Positions 53,479-62,819 of a stretch of 64,000 nt of DNA are shown piece by piece. The notes beneath the pieces were generated by a model, which saw only the letters and a program-made list of their open reading frames with translations, was not told the DNA's origin and did not search any database. Position 1 is the first letter of the stretch; each line of letters opens with the position of its first letter. The position numbers were made by a program, and so were the translations under genes. This stretch comes from Acidobacteriota bacterium (GTDB taxonomy: Bacteria > Acidobacteriota > Blastocatellia > Pyrinomonadales > Pyrinomonadaceae), in contig QQUY01000001.1 in NCBI GenBank assembly GCA_003385635.1, forward strand, positions 1,713,001 to 1,777,000. Reading direction: 5' to 3'.

Positions 53479-56400
53479 ATGCGAAAAGATTCCTCTTCAG
53501 GAGTAATTTCAGGAACTATCAGACTCGCAGCCGTTTTCGTGATATGTTGCGCGGTCCTCGCTACCGGTGTTTTTATCGGGAGACAGGCCGATAACCTTTC
53601 AATTCCGTTCACTTTTGATCAGCCTGCCGCTTCTGAAGCGGCCTTGCAGACATCTATCAAGGGCGATTCCGCCGAAGTTGTCATCATTGAGATGATCCTC
53701 CTGATCGCATTTGCCGTTACTCTTCTGGGAGGATGGACAGCGTTGTTATCTGCAAAGGCTGTGAGAGCAAGACGGGAACTTGAACACAACCGCCGGCTAT
53801 TGAGCGAGGAGATGGAACGCCAGCGAAGCACCTCCGATGAGCTGCACATCACACATCAGCAGCTCTCGAGAACGACCGGCCAGCTGGGAGGCATTCTGGA
53901 AGGAACGACCGACTTTATTGCCGCAGTCGACACGTCGATCCGCTACATATCGTTCAATAGGGCTTACAAAGAAAATATAAGGTCGCTTTTCGGTACTGAG
54001 GTCCGGAACGGGATGTCGATCCTTGAGGCGCTGGAATCCCATCCTGAAAAACGCGATCATTCCGTACGGCTTTGGGAAAGAGCCTTGAGCGGCGAGAAGT
54101 TTTCAGCACAACAGGAGTTTACCGACGAGTACGGTAATTCTCTTCACTACGACCTCAGCTATACGCCGATACTCAACGAGAATGGCGACGTCACCGGTGC
54201 CGCACAGATCTGCAGGGACGTCACAGACCGCAAACGGACCGAAGAACGCCTCAAGCAGGAAATGGACTTCGTTTCAGCTGCGATCGACGTAAACAGCTCT
54301 CTCGTGATGGTGCTCGATCTCGAGGGCCGGATCATTCGATTCAATCAGGCGTGCGAGAAACTTTCGGGCTACAAGTTCGAAGAGGTCAAGGGCAGGGTTT
54401 TCTGGAACATACTGATCCCGACGGAAGATATCGCCAAGATAAAATCCTCTTACAGGAACTTTCATTCGACCTTCTTCTCCGAGGACTACGTGAACCAGTG
54501 GGTCACCAAGGACGAAGAGACCAAGATGATCTCGTGGCAGGTTTCCGCGATCAGGGACGACCAGGGGAATGTAAAGTACATCGTCGGTACCGGTATCGAC
54601 ATCACCGAGAAGCGCGAGTTCGAGACAGCGCGAAACCGAATGCTGATGATCCTGGAGAACTCGCCGGACCTTGTGAGCATTTACGATTTTCAGGGTCGCA
54701 TTGCATATCTGAACCCGGCAGGAAAGGAGATGCTTGGGATCGAGCACGACGCCGATCTGAGCACGATCCGGATGAACGCTTACCAGCCGGGATGGGTGAA
54801 TGAGCTCCTTCAGACGGAATCGATCCCAACCGCTATAAAGAAAGGGTCCTGGCTCGGGACCACTTCATTGAAGACACCTTCCGGAGAGGAGATCCCGACA
54901 TCCCAGCTGATCCTTGCGCACCAGAACCAGAAAGGCAAGGTCGAGTACTTCTCTACAGTGATCCGTGATATCTCAAGCCAGAAAAGACTTGAGAAAAACC
55001 TTGCTGAAGCGCGTGACGAGGCACTGGAAGCGATCCGCAATAAATCCGAGTTCGTCGCCAACATGTCGCATGAGATCCGTACGCCTATGAGCGGGATCAT
55101 AGGAATTTCGGAGCTCCTGCTGGGCACAAAGCTGAACGAGGAGCAATACGATTACGCCGAAACGATTCAGAAGTGCGGCGAGACGCTTCTGACCATAATC
55201 AACGACATTCTCGACTTCTCAAAGCTTGAAGCAGGAAAGCTGCAGCTTGAAACTGCAGACCTGGACCTTCGCGAGCTCGTAGACTCAGTCTCCGAGTTGT
55301 TCACACAGACAGTCTACAAGAAAGGCCTCGAACTCTCGGTTCTGATCAGCCACGACGTGCCAAACAAGCTTCGCGGTGATGCCGGCCGGATAAGGCAGAT
55401 CCTTACGAACCTTGTGAGCAACGCCGTGAAATTCACCGAGGCTGGCGAAATAGTCCTGCGAGTCAGCCTCGAGCAGGGCTCGGACGAGCCAGTTCTGAAG
55501 TTTGCTGTATCCGATACAGGAATCGGAATCGAACAAGAGGCGTGCGAGTCCCTGTTCCTGCCGTACTCTCAGAATGGATCGAATTCAGGCTCGGATTACG
55601 GAGGTACCGGGCTCGGACTCGCCATCTGTAAACAGCTTGTTGAAATGCTTGAAGGCGAGATCGGCGTGGAAAGCGAGAAAGGAAACGGGTCCACCTTCTG
55701 GTTCACGGCGAAGTTCGAACTCCAGTCCGAGATCGAGGACATACCGGAACTCGAAAAGGTGATGAACAGGCGAATCCTGATCGTCGACGACAACGATTCA
55801 AACCGCCGGTCGCTTCTGCATCAGGTCAAGACCTGGGGTATGACAGCAGATGAGGCTTCTTCGGCGGAGGCCGGATTCGCCCTCTTGAAGGCCGCCGCAC
55901 GAAATCGCGAACATTTCGAGATCGTCGCCGTCGACCTTGAAATGCCGGGCATGAGCGGAATCGAGCTGGCGGAGAAGGTCAGGGACGAACCGCTTCTCAG
56001 AAGGACCCGGTTCGTGATCGTGACCTCCGCCGCAGCGCGTTCGGAGATTCGGGATGCCGAAAGCCGGGGAATACATTCGATCGTGACAAAACCCGTTCGG
56101 CACCGTGAGCTTCTTCAGAAGATGTCGCTCCTGCTTGACGATCCCAGGGCTTCAGAGTCGAATAAGGAAGGTCACAAAGCTGACTACGAAGGACTCGTCA
56201 AGACCCTCGAAACCGAGATCGAGTTCGTTAATGCTTCCTATCGGCCAAGAATACTGATAGCAGAGGACAATCTCGTTAACCGAAAGGTCCTTTTCAATCA
56301 GGTAAAGAAGATGGGTTGCGACGTTGAAGCTGTTCGAAACGGCGTGGAGGCGGTCGCTGCTTTTCGCGAAGAGCCGTTCGACCTCGTTTTGATGGACATA

Positions 56401-57057
56401 GAGATGCCCGAAAAGGACGGGTTTGAGGCGACCCGCGAGATCCGCGATCTACAGAACGGCGATCGCAGGATACCGATTCTCGCCGTGTCGGCGCATGTCC
56501 TGAACGGGGAGCGAGACAAATGCCTTGCAGCGGGGATGGACGACTACCTCTCGAAACCGACGCGGCAGGACGTGCTCGAAGAGACAATCCGAAGATGGCT
56601 CCGCAACTCCGATCCGGCAGAAGCACTATCTTTCCGGGATGAACAAACATCAACACGGAATGGCGAGAACCCGGTTTCCGATCCAGACAGCGTCGCTGAG
56701 AGGCTCGAGGAGCTAAGAGATACCTGCGGATACGAGGTGGTAGCGGAGTGTATTGGGCTCTTCGAAAAGGATACCGCGCAGACTGTTGGAAGGTTGAAGC
56801 GAGCTTTAAAGCGCGAGGACTTTTCCAGGATCGAATCAGAGGCCCACAAGCTGAAAGGGAGCACGGCGAACATGGGCGCTCTCGACCTCTCGAGGATATG
56901 TCAAGACCTGATGGAAGTTGCCAGGAAGAATCAAACCGGCCGCTGCGAAAAGCTGCTTGATGACTTCAACAAACAGTACTCTTCCCTCGCGACGGTTTAT
57001 ACCGAAATAAAAGAATCACTTTCCAAATCAACCACCGGTGTCGGGAAACGTGCCTAG
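53479..57057 (+). CDS. hybrid sensor histidine kinase with two REC domains and an Hpt
   Basis: 1192 residues. TM1 ~14-33, a short outside loop, TM2 ~66-90; three PAS domains at about 130-255, 260-385 and 390-510. The kinase has phospho-His near 531 ([13 protein letters not shown]), N box [10 protein letters not shown] boxes DTGIGIE and [11 protein letters not shown]1 ~765-885 with Asp near 818 ([10 protein letters not shown]), REC2 ~920-1040 with Asp near 972 ([11 protein letters not shown]), then an Hpt with His near 1120 ([13 protein letters not shown]). All relay sites are intact, so it can run a complete phosphorelay; the final output regulator is not here. It lies between pheS and pheT. 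Confidence 0.93.
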   Translation: MRKDSSSGVISGTIRLAAVFVICCAVLATGVFIGRQADNLSIPFTFDQPAASEAALQTSIKGDSAEVVIIEMILLIAFAVTLLGGWTALLSAKAVRARRELEHNRRLLSEEMERQRSTSDELHITHQQLSRTTGQLGGILEGTTDFIAAVDTSIRYISFNRAYKENIRSLFGTEVRNGMSILEALESHPEKRDHSVRLWERALSGEKFSAQQEFTDEYGNSLHYDLSYTPILNENGDVTGAAQICRDVTDRKRTEERLKQEMDFVSAAIDVNSSLVMVLDLEGRIIRFNQACEKLSGYKFEEVKGRVFWNILIPTEDIAKIKSSYRNFHSTFFSEDYVNQWVTKDEETKMISWQVSAIRDDQGNVKYIVGTGIDITEKREFETARNRMLMILENSPDLVSIYDFQGRIAYLNPAGKEMLGIEHDADLSTIRMNAYQPGWVNELLQTESIPTAIKKGSWLGTTSLKTPSGEEIPTSQLILAHQNQKGKVEYFSTVIRDISSQKRLEKNLAEARDEALEAIRNKSEFVANMSHEIRTPMSGIIGISELLLGTKLNEEQYDYAETIQKCGETLLTIINDILDFSKLEAGKLQLETADLDLRELVDSVSELFTQTVYKKGLELSVLISHDVPNKLRGDAGRIRQILTNLVSNAVKFTEAGEIVLRVSLEQGSDEPVLKFAVSDTGIGIEQEACESLFLPYSQNGSNSGSDYGGTGLGLAICKQLVEMLEGEIGVESEKGNGSTFWFTAKFELQSEIEDIPELEKVMNRRILIVDDNDSNRRSLLHQVKTWGMTADEASSAEAGFALLKAAARNREHFEIVAVDLEMPGMSGIELAEKVRDEPLLRRTRFVIVTSAAARSEIRDAESRGIHSIVTKPVRHRELLQKMSLLLDDPRASESNKEGHKADYEGLVKTLETEIEFVNASYRPRILIAEDNLVNRKVLFNQVKKMGCDVEAVRNGVEAVAAFREEPFDLVLMDIEMPEKDGFEATREIRDLQNGDRRIPILAVSAHVLNGERDKCLAAGMDDYLSKPTRQDVLEETIRRWLRNSDPAEALSFRDEQTSTRNGENPVSDPDSVAERLEELRDTCGYEVVAECIGLFEKDTAQTVGRLKRALKREDFSRIESEAHKLKGSTANMGALDLSRICQDLMEVARKNQTGRCEKLLDDFNKQYSSLATVYTEIKESLSKSTTGVGKRA

Positions 57058-57121
57058 GCGCCGAACGAACTTCAGATTTACATTCCTTCCCTTCTGCTTT
57101 AAATTTGTAGCTTAACTTCTG

Positions 57122-57146
57122 GCCGGGCTCCGGTTTTTTTTTTGTT
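57122..57146 (+). terminator. weak stem with a ten-T run before pheT
   Basis: CCGG-GCT-CCGG stem followed by ten Ts (57134-57143). Probably ends the histidine kinase transcript; the stem is short. Confidence 0.45.
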
Positions 57147-57165
57147 TTTGGAGCGGCCGCTATCG

Positions 57166-57183
57166 AAAGGAACCGTTCCTTTT
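57166..57183 (+). promoter_or_regulatory. hairpin at the pheT translation start
   Basis: AAAGGAA-CCG-TTCCTTT ends next to the pheT ATG and pairs the only purine-rich ribosome-binding-site-like stretch with its complement, so it may restrict initiation. Confidence 0.4.
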
Positions 57184-59238
57184 ATGAACATCAGCTACAA
57201 ATGGCTTCAGGACCTGGTCGATCTGGATCTCCCGGCCGAAAAACTCGCAGAGAAGTTGACACTTATCGGGCTCGAGCTCGACGGCCTTCATCAGGCGGGG
57301 GATGACTGGGTTCTGGACATCGAGACCACATCGAACCGCGGGGATTGCCTTTCGCACCTGGGCGTCGCCCGCGAGGTATCAGTCTCGACCCGGCGGTCCC
57401 TTCGACTGCCGGAATCCGAGCTCCCCCACGAAGAGCCCGATAGAGATCTGGTAAGCATCGACGATCCCGATCTCTGCCACAGGTTCACCGCAAGGATCAT
57501 TCGGAACGTGAAAATAGGTCCGTCGCCTGACTGGCTTGTTCGAAGGCTTGAAGCGGTCGGAGAACGCCCGATCAACAACATCGCCGATATAACGAACTAT
57601 GCGATGCACACTCTCGGCCAGCCTATGCACGCCTTCGATCTCGACAAGCTGGCGGAAGGCAGGATAATCGTTCGAAGAGCGAAGCAGGGCGAGTCATTGG
57701 TTACGCTTGATGAGGTCGAAAGAAAACTTGATGGCTCGATGCTCGCGATATGCGATGCCGAAAAGCCATTAGCGGTCGGCGGAGTAATGGGCGGGTTTGA
57801 ATCCGGGATCGGCGAAGACACCGTGAATGTCTTGCTCGAGGTGGCCTGTTTCGATTCTCTAAGCATTCGCAGTACGTCGCGTGAACTTGGCCTTTCGACG
57901 GAGGCCAGCTACAGGTTCGAACGAGGGGTGGATATCGAGAATCTTGTCAGGGCGTCTGATTTTGCCTCTGACTTGATAGCCGAGCTTGCAGGAGGAGAGA
58001 TCGGAGAATTCGCCGACGTCTATCCCACCAAGCGCGAGCCGGCGAGGATCGATGCTCCGGAACTAAGGAGCGAGGTTTTGCGGCTTTCAGGGCTCGATGT
58101 TTCACAGGACGAGATCGAACGCATTCTTTCAGACCTCGGCATCGAGAAACTTTCCGCAGACAGTTATCGGTCGCCCACGTGGCGGCACGATCTGGCGATC
58201 GAAGAGGACTTGGTCGAAGAAGTGGTCAGGATCGCCGGCTACGATACGATCGGCGAAGAGCTTCCGTCGGGAGGTTCGGCCGGCGAGTATCAGCCGTCCG
58301 AGGAACGCAAGCGGCGCTTGCGCGGTGCGCTTTCGACACTTGGATACAGCGAGGCGATTTCATACAGCTTCATCGATTCAGGACATCAGGGCGTGTTCGC
58401 ATCGGTCCCCTCGCTCGGGACCTCGGAATCGGGGGATTTCGTCGAGATCAGGGATCCGATCATTGAAGGCGCTTCGATGATGCGCCCTTCCCTTCTGCCC
58501 GGAATACTCGACGCCGTAAAGGTTAATTTTAATCACAGGAACCGTGATCTGAAGCTGTTCGAGATCGGAAAAGTGTTTGTGCCGGAAGCAAATGAGACCG
58601 GGCTTCCTTTGGAGAAAGAACTGCTTTCGATCTGCATTACGGGCAGCGAACTCCTGTCGGATAGAGAAAACGCCGTCCGCAAAATGGACTTCTACGACCT
58701 CAAAGGAGCGCTGGAGCTTGTGTTCGATTCGCTTCGAATAGAAAGACCCCAACTCAGGCCCTGCAAGGTAAGCCACCTTCAGGCGGGACAAAGCGCGGAG
58801 GTCCTGGAAGGCGGATCGGTGGTCGGGTACGTTGGGAAGGTCAATGATGGCGTTTCCGCGGGCTACAAGTTCAAACAGCCAGTCTTTGTGGCCGAGATCG
58901 ATCTCGAATCGCTTTTGAAGAAGTCGGAGGAGCCCCCTGCTTACACCTCCTTGCCAGTCTATCCGTCCGTTCAGCGCGATGTGACGATGGCGATCAAACG
59001 GTCCGTTTCATACGGGGACGTCCGGCAGGCGATAACGGGACAGGGATTCGAGCTGCTCAGAAACGTTTCATACGTGGACGTTTTTGAGGGGCAAGGTCTT
59101 GCTGAGGGCGAGCGGGCCGTGACGATCAGGCTGGATTATCGCTCGGACGAACGAACTCTTACCGAGGAAGAAGTTGATTCAGTTCACAGCGAGATACTAA
59201 AGAACCTGGCATCTGATATCGACTTCGAACTACGTTAA
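57184..59238 (+). CDS. pheT: phenylalanyl-tRNA synthetase beta subunit, short form
   Basis: 684 residues from ATG 57184 (MNISYKWLQDLVDLD start). The usual ~790-residue protein carries an EMAP-II-like tRNA-binding domain after the first ~40 residues. Here the chain passes from GLELDGLHQAGDD directly to the LDIETTSNRGDCLSHLGVARE segment, so that domain is absent. Remaining domains: B3/B4 editing region, B5 (SEVLRLSGLDVSQDEIERIL), catalytic-like core, and the C-terminal ferredoxin-like FDX-ACB domain (YPSVQRDVTMAIKRSVSYGDV). Pairs with PheS. Confidence 0.95.
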   Translation: MNISYKWLQDLVDLDLPAEKLAEKLTLIGLELDGLHQAGDDWVLDIETTSNRGDCLSHLGVAREVSVSTRRSLRLPESELPHEEPDRDLVSIDDPDLCHRFTARIIRNVKIGPSPDWLVRRLEAVGERPINNIADITNYAMHTLGQPMHAFDLDKLAEGRIIVRRAKQGESLVTLDEVERKLDGSMLAICDAEKPLAVGGVMGGFESGIGEDTVNVLLEVACFDSLSIRSTSRELGLSTEASYRFERGVDIENLVRASDFASDLIAELAGGEIGEFADVYPTKREPARIDAPELRSEVLRLSGLDVSQDEIERILSDLGIEKLSADSYRSPTWRHDLAIEEDLVEEVVRIAGYDTIGEELPSGGSAGEYQPSEERKRRLRGALSTLGYSEAISYSFIDSGHQGVFASVPSLGTSESGDFVEIRDPIIEGASMMRPSLLPGILDAVKVNFNHRNRDLKLFEIGKVFVPEANETGLPLEKELLSICITGSELLSDRENAVRKMDFYDLKGALELVFDSLRIERPQLRPCKVSHLQAGQSAEVLEGGSVVGYVGKVNDGVSAGYKFKQPVFVAEIDLESLLKKSEEPPAYTSLPVYPSVQRDVTMAIKRSVSYGDVRQAITGQGFELLRNVSYVDVFEGQGLAEGERAVTIRLDYRSDERTLTEEEVDSVHSEILKNLASDIDFELR

Positions 59239-59331
59239 CCGCCGACAATGCAAGTTACTTGCAGTTTCAACTAAACGATTTATAATCGTTTGGCGCAGTT
59301 CCCCAATCTTCAATACAATCTGGAGCAATCA

Positions 59332-59616
59332 ATGAACGGTTTGGCTGGAATGGAGAAGTTCTCCCATCTCGAAGACAAGATCTATCTCACGATCGAGTTC
59401 GCTAAGAAGATACGTGAAGAGAATGAGAGGATCGACTCTGAGATGAACGATCTAAAGGACCAGATCACCGAACTTTCCGCGCAGAATGCGGAGCTTGAGA
59501 AGAAGATCGAGGAACTGATGAGCGAACGTGATGCTATCCAGCTAAAGATCGAGGCTATGCTGGATGCGATCACCGTCATTGAGCCAGAGGTCGGAGAGGT
59601 CTTCCAGGGCAGCTGA
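59332..59616 (+). CDS. zapB: ZapB-like coiled-coil cell division protein
   Basis: 94 residues from ATG 59332 (GGAG seven bases upstream); the in-frame TTG at 59290 lacks a site. Almost entirely a coiled coil: HLEDKIYLTIEFAKKIREENERIDSEMNDLKDQI, then QNAELEKKIEELMSERD. Composition, length and position directly before zapA support a ZapB-like role at the FtsZ ring. ZapB sequences are low-complexity, so the name rests largely on context. Confidence 0.75.
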   Translation: MNGLAGMEKFSHLEDKIYLTIEFAKKIREENERIDSEMNDLKDQITELSAQNAELEKKIEELMSERDAIQLKIEAMLDAITVIEPEVGEVFQGS

Positions 59617-59618
59617 GA

Positions 59619-59969
59619 ATGAACGCAAACAAGGAAAAATCTGAACAGCCGGCACAATCGATCAGGGTTGAGATCTATAACCAGACCTACAACATCAGAT
59701 CGGACGGCGACAACGACTACATTATCAAGCTTGCGGAGTACGTCGACACAAAGATGCGCGAGATCGCCTCGGGCACTTTGACCGTCGACTCCCTTAAAGT
59801 CGCCATTCTTGCTGCCCTGCACATCGCAGACGAGTATCATCGTCTCGAGAACGAGACCGAGCAGAATGACGCACAGCTTGCCACGAGGAGCGCAGAATGC
59901 GCTGACCTTCTGGATCGGTTCCTCAAACAAAAGGACAACATCACGCAGGAAGTCGAGATAGAGCAGTAA
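59619..59969 (+). CDS. zapA: cell division protein ZapA
   Basis: 116 residues. ZapA core VEIYNQTYNIRSDGDNDYIIKLAEYVDTKMREIA, then SLKVAILAALHIADEYHRLENE and a coiled C-terminus. Crosslinks FtsZ filaments. The ATG is two bases after the zapB stop. Terminator at 59995-60023, then a 6S-like RNA, an arrangement common in other bacteria. Confidence 0.93.
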   Translation: MNANKEKSEQPAQSIRVEIYNQTYNIRSDGDNDYIIKLAEYVDTKMREIASGTLTVDSLKVAILAALHIADEYHRLENETEQNDAQLATRSAECADLLDRFLKQKDNITQEVEIEQ

Positions 59970-59994
59970 GAGAGTTTTCATCGTATCCCTGACG

Positions 59995-60023
59995 CCGGCG
60001 TTTTTTGCCGGTTTTCTTTTTTT
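59995..60023 (+). terminator. intrinsic terminator after zapA
   Basis: CCGGC (59995-59999) with GCCGG (60007-60011), loop GTTTTTT, then TTTTCTTTTTTT. Confidence 0.8.
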
Positions 60024-60052
60024 GGCCCGGACCCATGTGTTAGACTGAAAAC

Positions 60053-60274
60053 TAGGCGGAAGCACTTTCTGAGTGGTTCGTGCTGAGGCAATAAACATAT
60101 TGAGCCAACATTTGAATATACGGGAGGCCGATGCTGTCTTTCGGTGCAGTCTTTCGAGGTTAAAGAATGCCAAAGGAAGCGGCTTTGATATCTTCGGATA
60201 GAAGGCCACCCACCTGTTGAAAACAGGTTCAATTCACTTGTCCTCACACGGCCGTTTCGGTTGACTGCCGCCTA
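60053..60274 (+). ncRNA. ssrS: probable 6S RNA
   Basis: About 222 bases with no protein frame, between zapA and ymdB, a common 6S locus. The ends pair (TAGGCGG at 60053-60059 with CCGCCTA at 60268-60274), giving the closing stem. The 3' half has GGCCACCCACCTGTTGAAAA then CAGGTTCAATTCACTTGTCC and CACACGGCC, resembling the 3' arm of known 6S RNAs. A -10 box TAGACT (60041-60046) with extended TGTG places the start at ~60053; the -35 is weak. 6S RNA binds sigma70 polymerase in stationary phase. A covariance search is needed for proof. Confidence 0.7.
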
Positions 60275-60355
60275 CACATCCGACCGGTGATGTCTGCGCT
60301 TGAAAGAACATCGAAGCGCGCATCACCGTTCATTTTTTGGATCGGGGTTTATTCA

Positions 60356-61135
60356 ATGCGGATACTCTTCATAGGTGATGTTGTGGCGCGCTCGGGGAGG
60401 CGCGCCGTTCTAAATCACGTTTCAAGCCTTCGGACAGAGCACGCAGTCGATGCCGTCTTGATGAACGCCGAGAACGTCGCCGGAGGTTTCTCGATTACAC
60501 CTCCGATCGCGAAAGAGTTGTTCGAGGCGGGGATCGACCTGATGACTTCCGGGAACCATATCTTCGACAAGAAAGAAGTGGTTCCCTACATCCGCAAGCA
60601 GCCCAAACTAATCAGACCGGCGAATTATCCTCCGGGTACTCCGGGAGCAGGATGTTTCGAGGGCGAGATCGCCGGGCGAAAGATCGCCGTCATCAATCTT
60701 CTCGGGCGTGTCTTTATGCCGCCGGTGGATGATCCCTTTCGTTCGGTGGACGAATGTCTTTCAATGCTCGATCCGGAGTCAAAGATCAGGATCGTGGACA
60801 TGCACTGCGAAGCTACTTCTGAGAAATACGCGATGGGCTGGCATCTCGACGGCCGCGTATCGCTCGTCGTCGGAACTCACACCCACGTCCCGACGGCAGA
60901 CGAACGAATCCTTGAGAACGGGACAGCTTACGTTACGGATCTCGGCATGACAGGGAGCTACGCCGGTGTGATCGGGATGAACAAGGAAGATGTCCTGAAG
61001 AGATTCACTATCATGCCGCACGACCGCGCGGGCCATAGTAAAGGCTCGGTCTGGATCTGCTACATCGTTGTCGAGATCGATGATGAGACTGGAAAAGCTT
61101 TGACGATCGAGCGGTTCAGGAAAGAAGTGAATTGA
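60356..61135 (+). CDS. YmdB-type metallophosphoesterase (TIGR00282)
   Basis: 259 residues from ATG 60356 (MRILFIGDVVARSGRR). Family motifs: GDVV, NAENVAGG, SGNHIFDKKEV, EATSEKYAMGW, GTHTHVPTADERIL, TDLGMTGSYAGVIG. Binuclear metal phosphoesterase that in Bacillus acts on cyclic AMP-like nucleotides and affects biofilm and RNA decay. It is often next to rny (RNase Y); no rny is found here. A heptamer array begins directly after its TGA. Confidence 0.92.
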   Translation: MRILFIGDVVARSGRRAVLNHVSSLRTEHAVDAVLMNAENVAGGFSITPPIAKELFEAGIDLMTSGNHIFDKKEVVPYIRKQPKLIRPANYPPGTPGAGCFEGEIAGRKIAVINLLGRVFMPPVDDPFRSVDECLSMLDPESKIRIVDMHCEATSEKYAMGWHLDGRVSLVVGTHTHVPTADERILENGTAYVTDLGMTGSYAGVIGMNKEDVLKRFTIMPHDRAGHSKGSVWICYIVVEIDDETGKALTIERFRKEVN

Positions 61136-61190
61136 GTTCCGAGTTCAACTTTCAAAGTTCAAGGTTCAAGGTTCAAGGATCAAGGTTCAG
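61136..61190 (+). repeat. heptamer array abutting the ymdB-like stop codon
   Basis: Directly after the TGA: GTTCCGA, GTTCAAC, TTTCAAA, then three GTTCAAG, GATCAAG, GTTCAGA. Confidence 0.9.
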
Positions 61191-61191
61191 A

Positions 61192-61500
61192 GGGGCGAGG
61201 CTGATTTGGCGGAAACGCGACCGTGAGGGAGCGTGCCTGAGGCGTAAGCTGAATCAAAGTTTCGAGTCCAACATTTAAAGTTCAAGGTTCAAGGATCAAG
61301 GTTCAATGGGGCGAGGCTGATTAGGCGGAAACGCGACCGTCAGGGAGCGTGCCTGAGGCGTAAGCTGAATCAAAGTTTCGAGTTCCAAGTTCCAGGTTCC
61401 GAGTTAAGGGTTAAAAATTCAAGGTTCAATGGGGCGAGGCTGATTAGGCGGAAACGCGACCGAACCGATCTTGAGTTCCGAGATCCGAGTATAGTTCAAT
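61192..61500 (+). repeat. three direct repeats of a GGCGGAAACGCGACC element
   Basis: Copies start at 61192, 61308 and 61431. Each has GGGGCGAGGCTGATT, then GGCGGAAACGCGACC; the first two continue with GGGAGCGTGCCTGAGGCG and TAAGCTGAATCAAAG. An inverted copy lies at 61791-61838 and a fragment at 48163-48178. Confidence 0.85.
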
Positions 61501-61599
61501 TTCAAAGGTTCAAATCTGAAATCTGTAACATGGAGTGAAATCAAGCAGCGAAGCGAAGAACGCCGCTTGGAGCACCACTATGCGATGCCCTAGTATTTC

Positions 61600-61684
61600 G
61601 CCGCCGCTACGCGGCAGTAGGTTCGGAAGGTGTGGATTCCCCGATCTGGAGACCGGGGCTGAGATACATCGTCCCTACCGGACG
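61600..61684 (+). repeat. dispersed hairpin element, copy 3
   Basis: Same order of hairpins as 47995-48077: CCGCCGCTACGCGGC, GATCTGGAGACCGGGGCT, ATACATCGTCCCTACCGGACG-like end. Confidence 0.8.
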
Positions 61685-61757
61685 CAAGTCTTTCTTTGAA
61701 CCTTGAATCTTGACCTTTGAATCTTGAACTTTGAACCTTGAACTTTGAACCTTGAAC
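61683..61757. repeat. heptamer array
   Basis: Alternating TTTGAAC and CTTGAAC units over about ten periods, in the middle of the gap. Confidence 0.85.
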
Positions 61758-61790
61758 TCTTTTCGGCACTCGGAACTATAGATTCGGCTA

Positions 61791-61838
61791 GCGCCTCAGG
61801 CACGCTCCCTGACGGTCGCGTTTCCGCCATATCCACGC
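61791..61838 (-). repeat. inverted copy of the GGCGGAAACGCGACC element
   Basis: On the plus strand GCCTCAGGCACGCTCCCTG then ACGGTCGCGTTTCCGCC, the complement of the direct repeats at 61192-61500. Confidence 0.8.
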
Positions 61839-61854
61839 AACACTCTTTCGTTGA

Positions 61855-61911
61855 AGCTTGAACTTTGAACTATGAACTCGTTCTCAAAACCTGAAACTAG
61901 GAACTCGGAAC
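61855..61911 (-). repeat. heptamer array abutting the stop codon of the 61912 gene
   Basis: On the minus strand, directly after TAA: GTTCCGA, GTTCCTA, GTTTCAG, GTTTTGA, then GTTCATA, GTTCAAA, GTTCAAG. Same first unit as the array after the ymdB-like gene. Confidence 0.85.
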
Positions 61912-62700
61912 TTACAAGTCTTCTTCCAGCTCCTTTTCAAGCTCTTCCGTGATCTCGCGCCGAAGCTGGTCTTCCATCTTCGCCTCCTCAAGTGCGAGAG
62001 GAAGCTGCTCTGAGCGTGCTGACAGTTTTTTCAGAGCAAGTTCGTTCCCTGCCAGTTCGGTCCCCCTTCGCGAAGCCGCCTCGATCATTTGAAGCCTCGA
62101 TTCGGCCTCAAGTTCCATCTCCTTAGCTTCCTGCCTTATTTTCTGAATGCTCTCGATGTCGTGGTCAACCTCTTTCTTGAAGTCTTCCATGTTCTCGCTC
62201 TTCAGATACTTGAGCTTGTTCTTTCTGCGCTTTGCAAGAACAAGTTCCTGTCCGCTGGAACGCACAATGCGCGTTGCGGTTAGCCTTGAAGCCAGAGTTT
62301 CCGTGTATGCGTCGGCAAGCAAAAGGTTCCTCGACTTGATCTCCTTCAACGCCCTCTTCTCGGATGTCTTAAGTTCCTTGTTGAACCACTTCACTTCATC
62401 GGCACGAATCCCGTCAACCGCGATCCTCTCCCTGAGGCCGGTCAGCCAGCGCGCCCTGTAGATAAGCGATCCGGCGGAAGCTCCGAGTCCGACCACGAAT
62501 CCTGCGATCAGCGAGATGATCGAAAGAAAAAAGAACATTGCCGCGGTTGGTGTCGCGCTTGAGAAAAGAAAAAGCACGAAGAACAAAAGGGCTGGTACTG
62601 CAGCCAATACGGGCGGCGCCGCGACGGCTCCGTATCTAAGGAGCTTGTCGGTAAACTCATCCTTGCTCGTCACCTCGTATCTTGGGACTAAGTCATTCAT
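61912..62700 (-). CDS. membrane-anchored coiled-coil protein, unknown function
   Basis: 262 residues, family not recognised. Two adjacent transmembrane helices near 25-50 and 55-80 (VLAAVPALLFFVLFLF, AAMFFFLSIISLIAGFVVGLG), then a long cytoplasmic, strongly charged helical part: VKWFNKELKTSEKRALKEIKSRN, EDFKKEVDHDIESIQKIRQEAKEMELEAE, EEAKMEDQLRREITEELEKEL. Predicted coiled coil to the end. Might be a scaffold. Monocistronic, divergent from the VWFA gene at 62820. Confidence 0.82.
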   Translation of the reverse strand: MNDLVPRYEVTSKDEFTDKLLRYGAVAAPPVLAAVPALLFFVLFLFSSATPTAAMFFFLSIISLIAGFVVGLGASAGSLIYRARWLTGLRERIAVDGIRADEVKWFNKELKTSEKRALKEIKSRNLLLADAYTETLASRLTATRIVRSSGQELVLAKRRKNKLKYLKSENMEDFKKEVDHDIESIQKIRQEAKEMELEAESRLQMIEAASRRGTELAGNELALKKLSARSEQLPLALEEAKMEDQLRREITEELEKELEEDL

Positions 62701-62819
62701 CTTGCGGGATTTACTCTACAGGCTGGACACACTCAGTTCAAACCTTATGGCGCCGAGCCGAAAGCGTTGGTGTATAATATCGTAATTTCTGTTCATACAG
62801 GCCTTATCCGGATGAAGAA

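Larger units (their letters stand above)
61136..61911. other. 776-base gap: dense repeats, no gene
   Basis: Contains a heptamer array at each gene end, further heptamers at 61262-61310, 61377-61430 and 61683-61757, three copies of an ~80-base direct repeat, and a hairpin element. No protein-like frame was found. Confidence 0.8.

Noticed and set aside
59382-60209. 275-codon minus-strand open frame
   Set aside because: Antisense to zapB, zapA and the 6S-like RNA; low-complexity Ser/Leu-rich sequence with no family resemblance.
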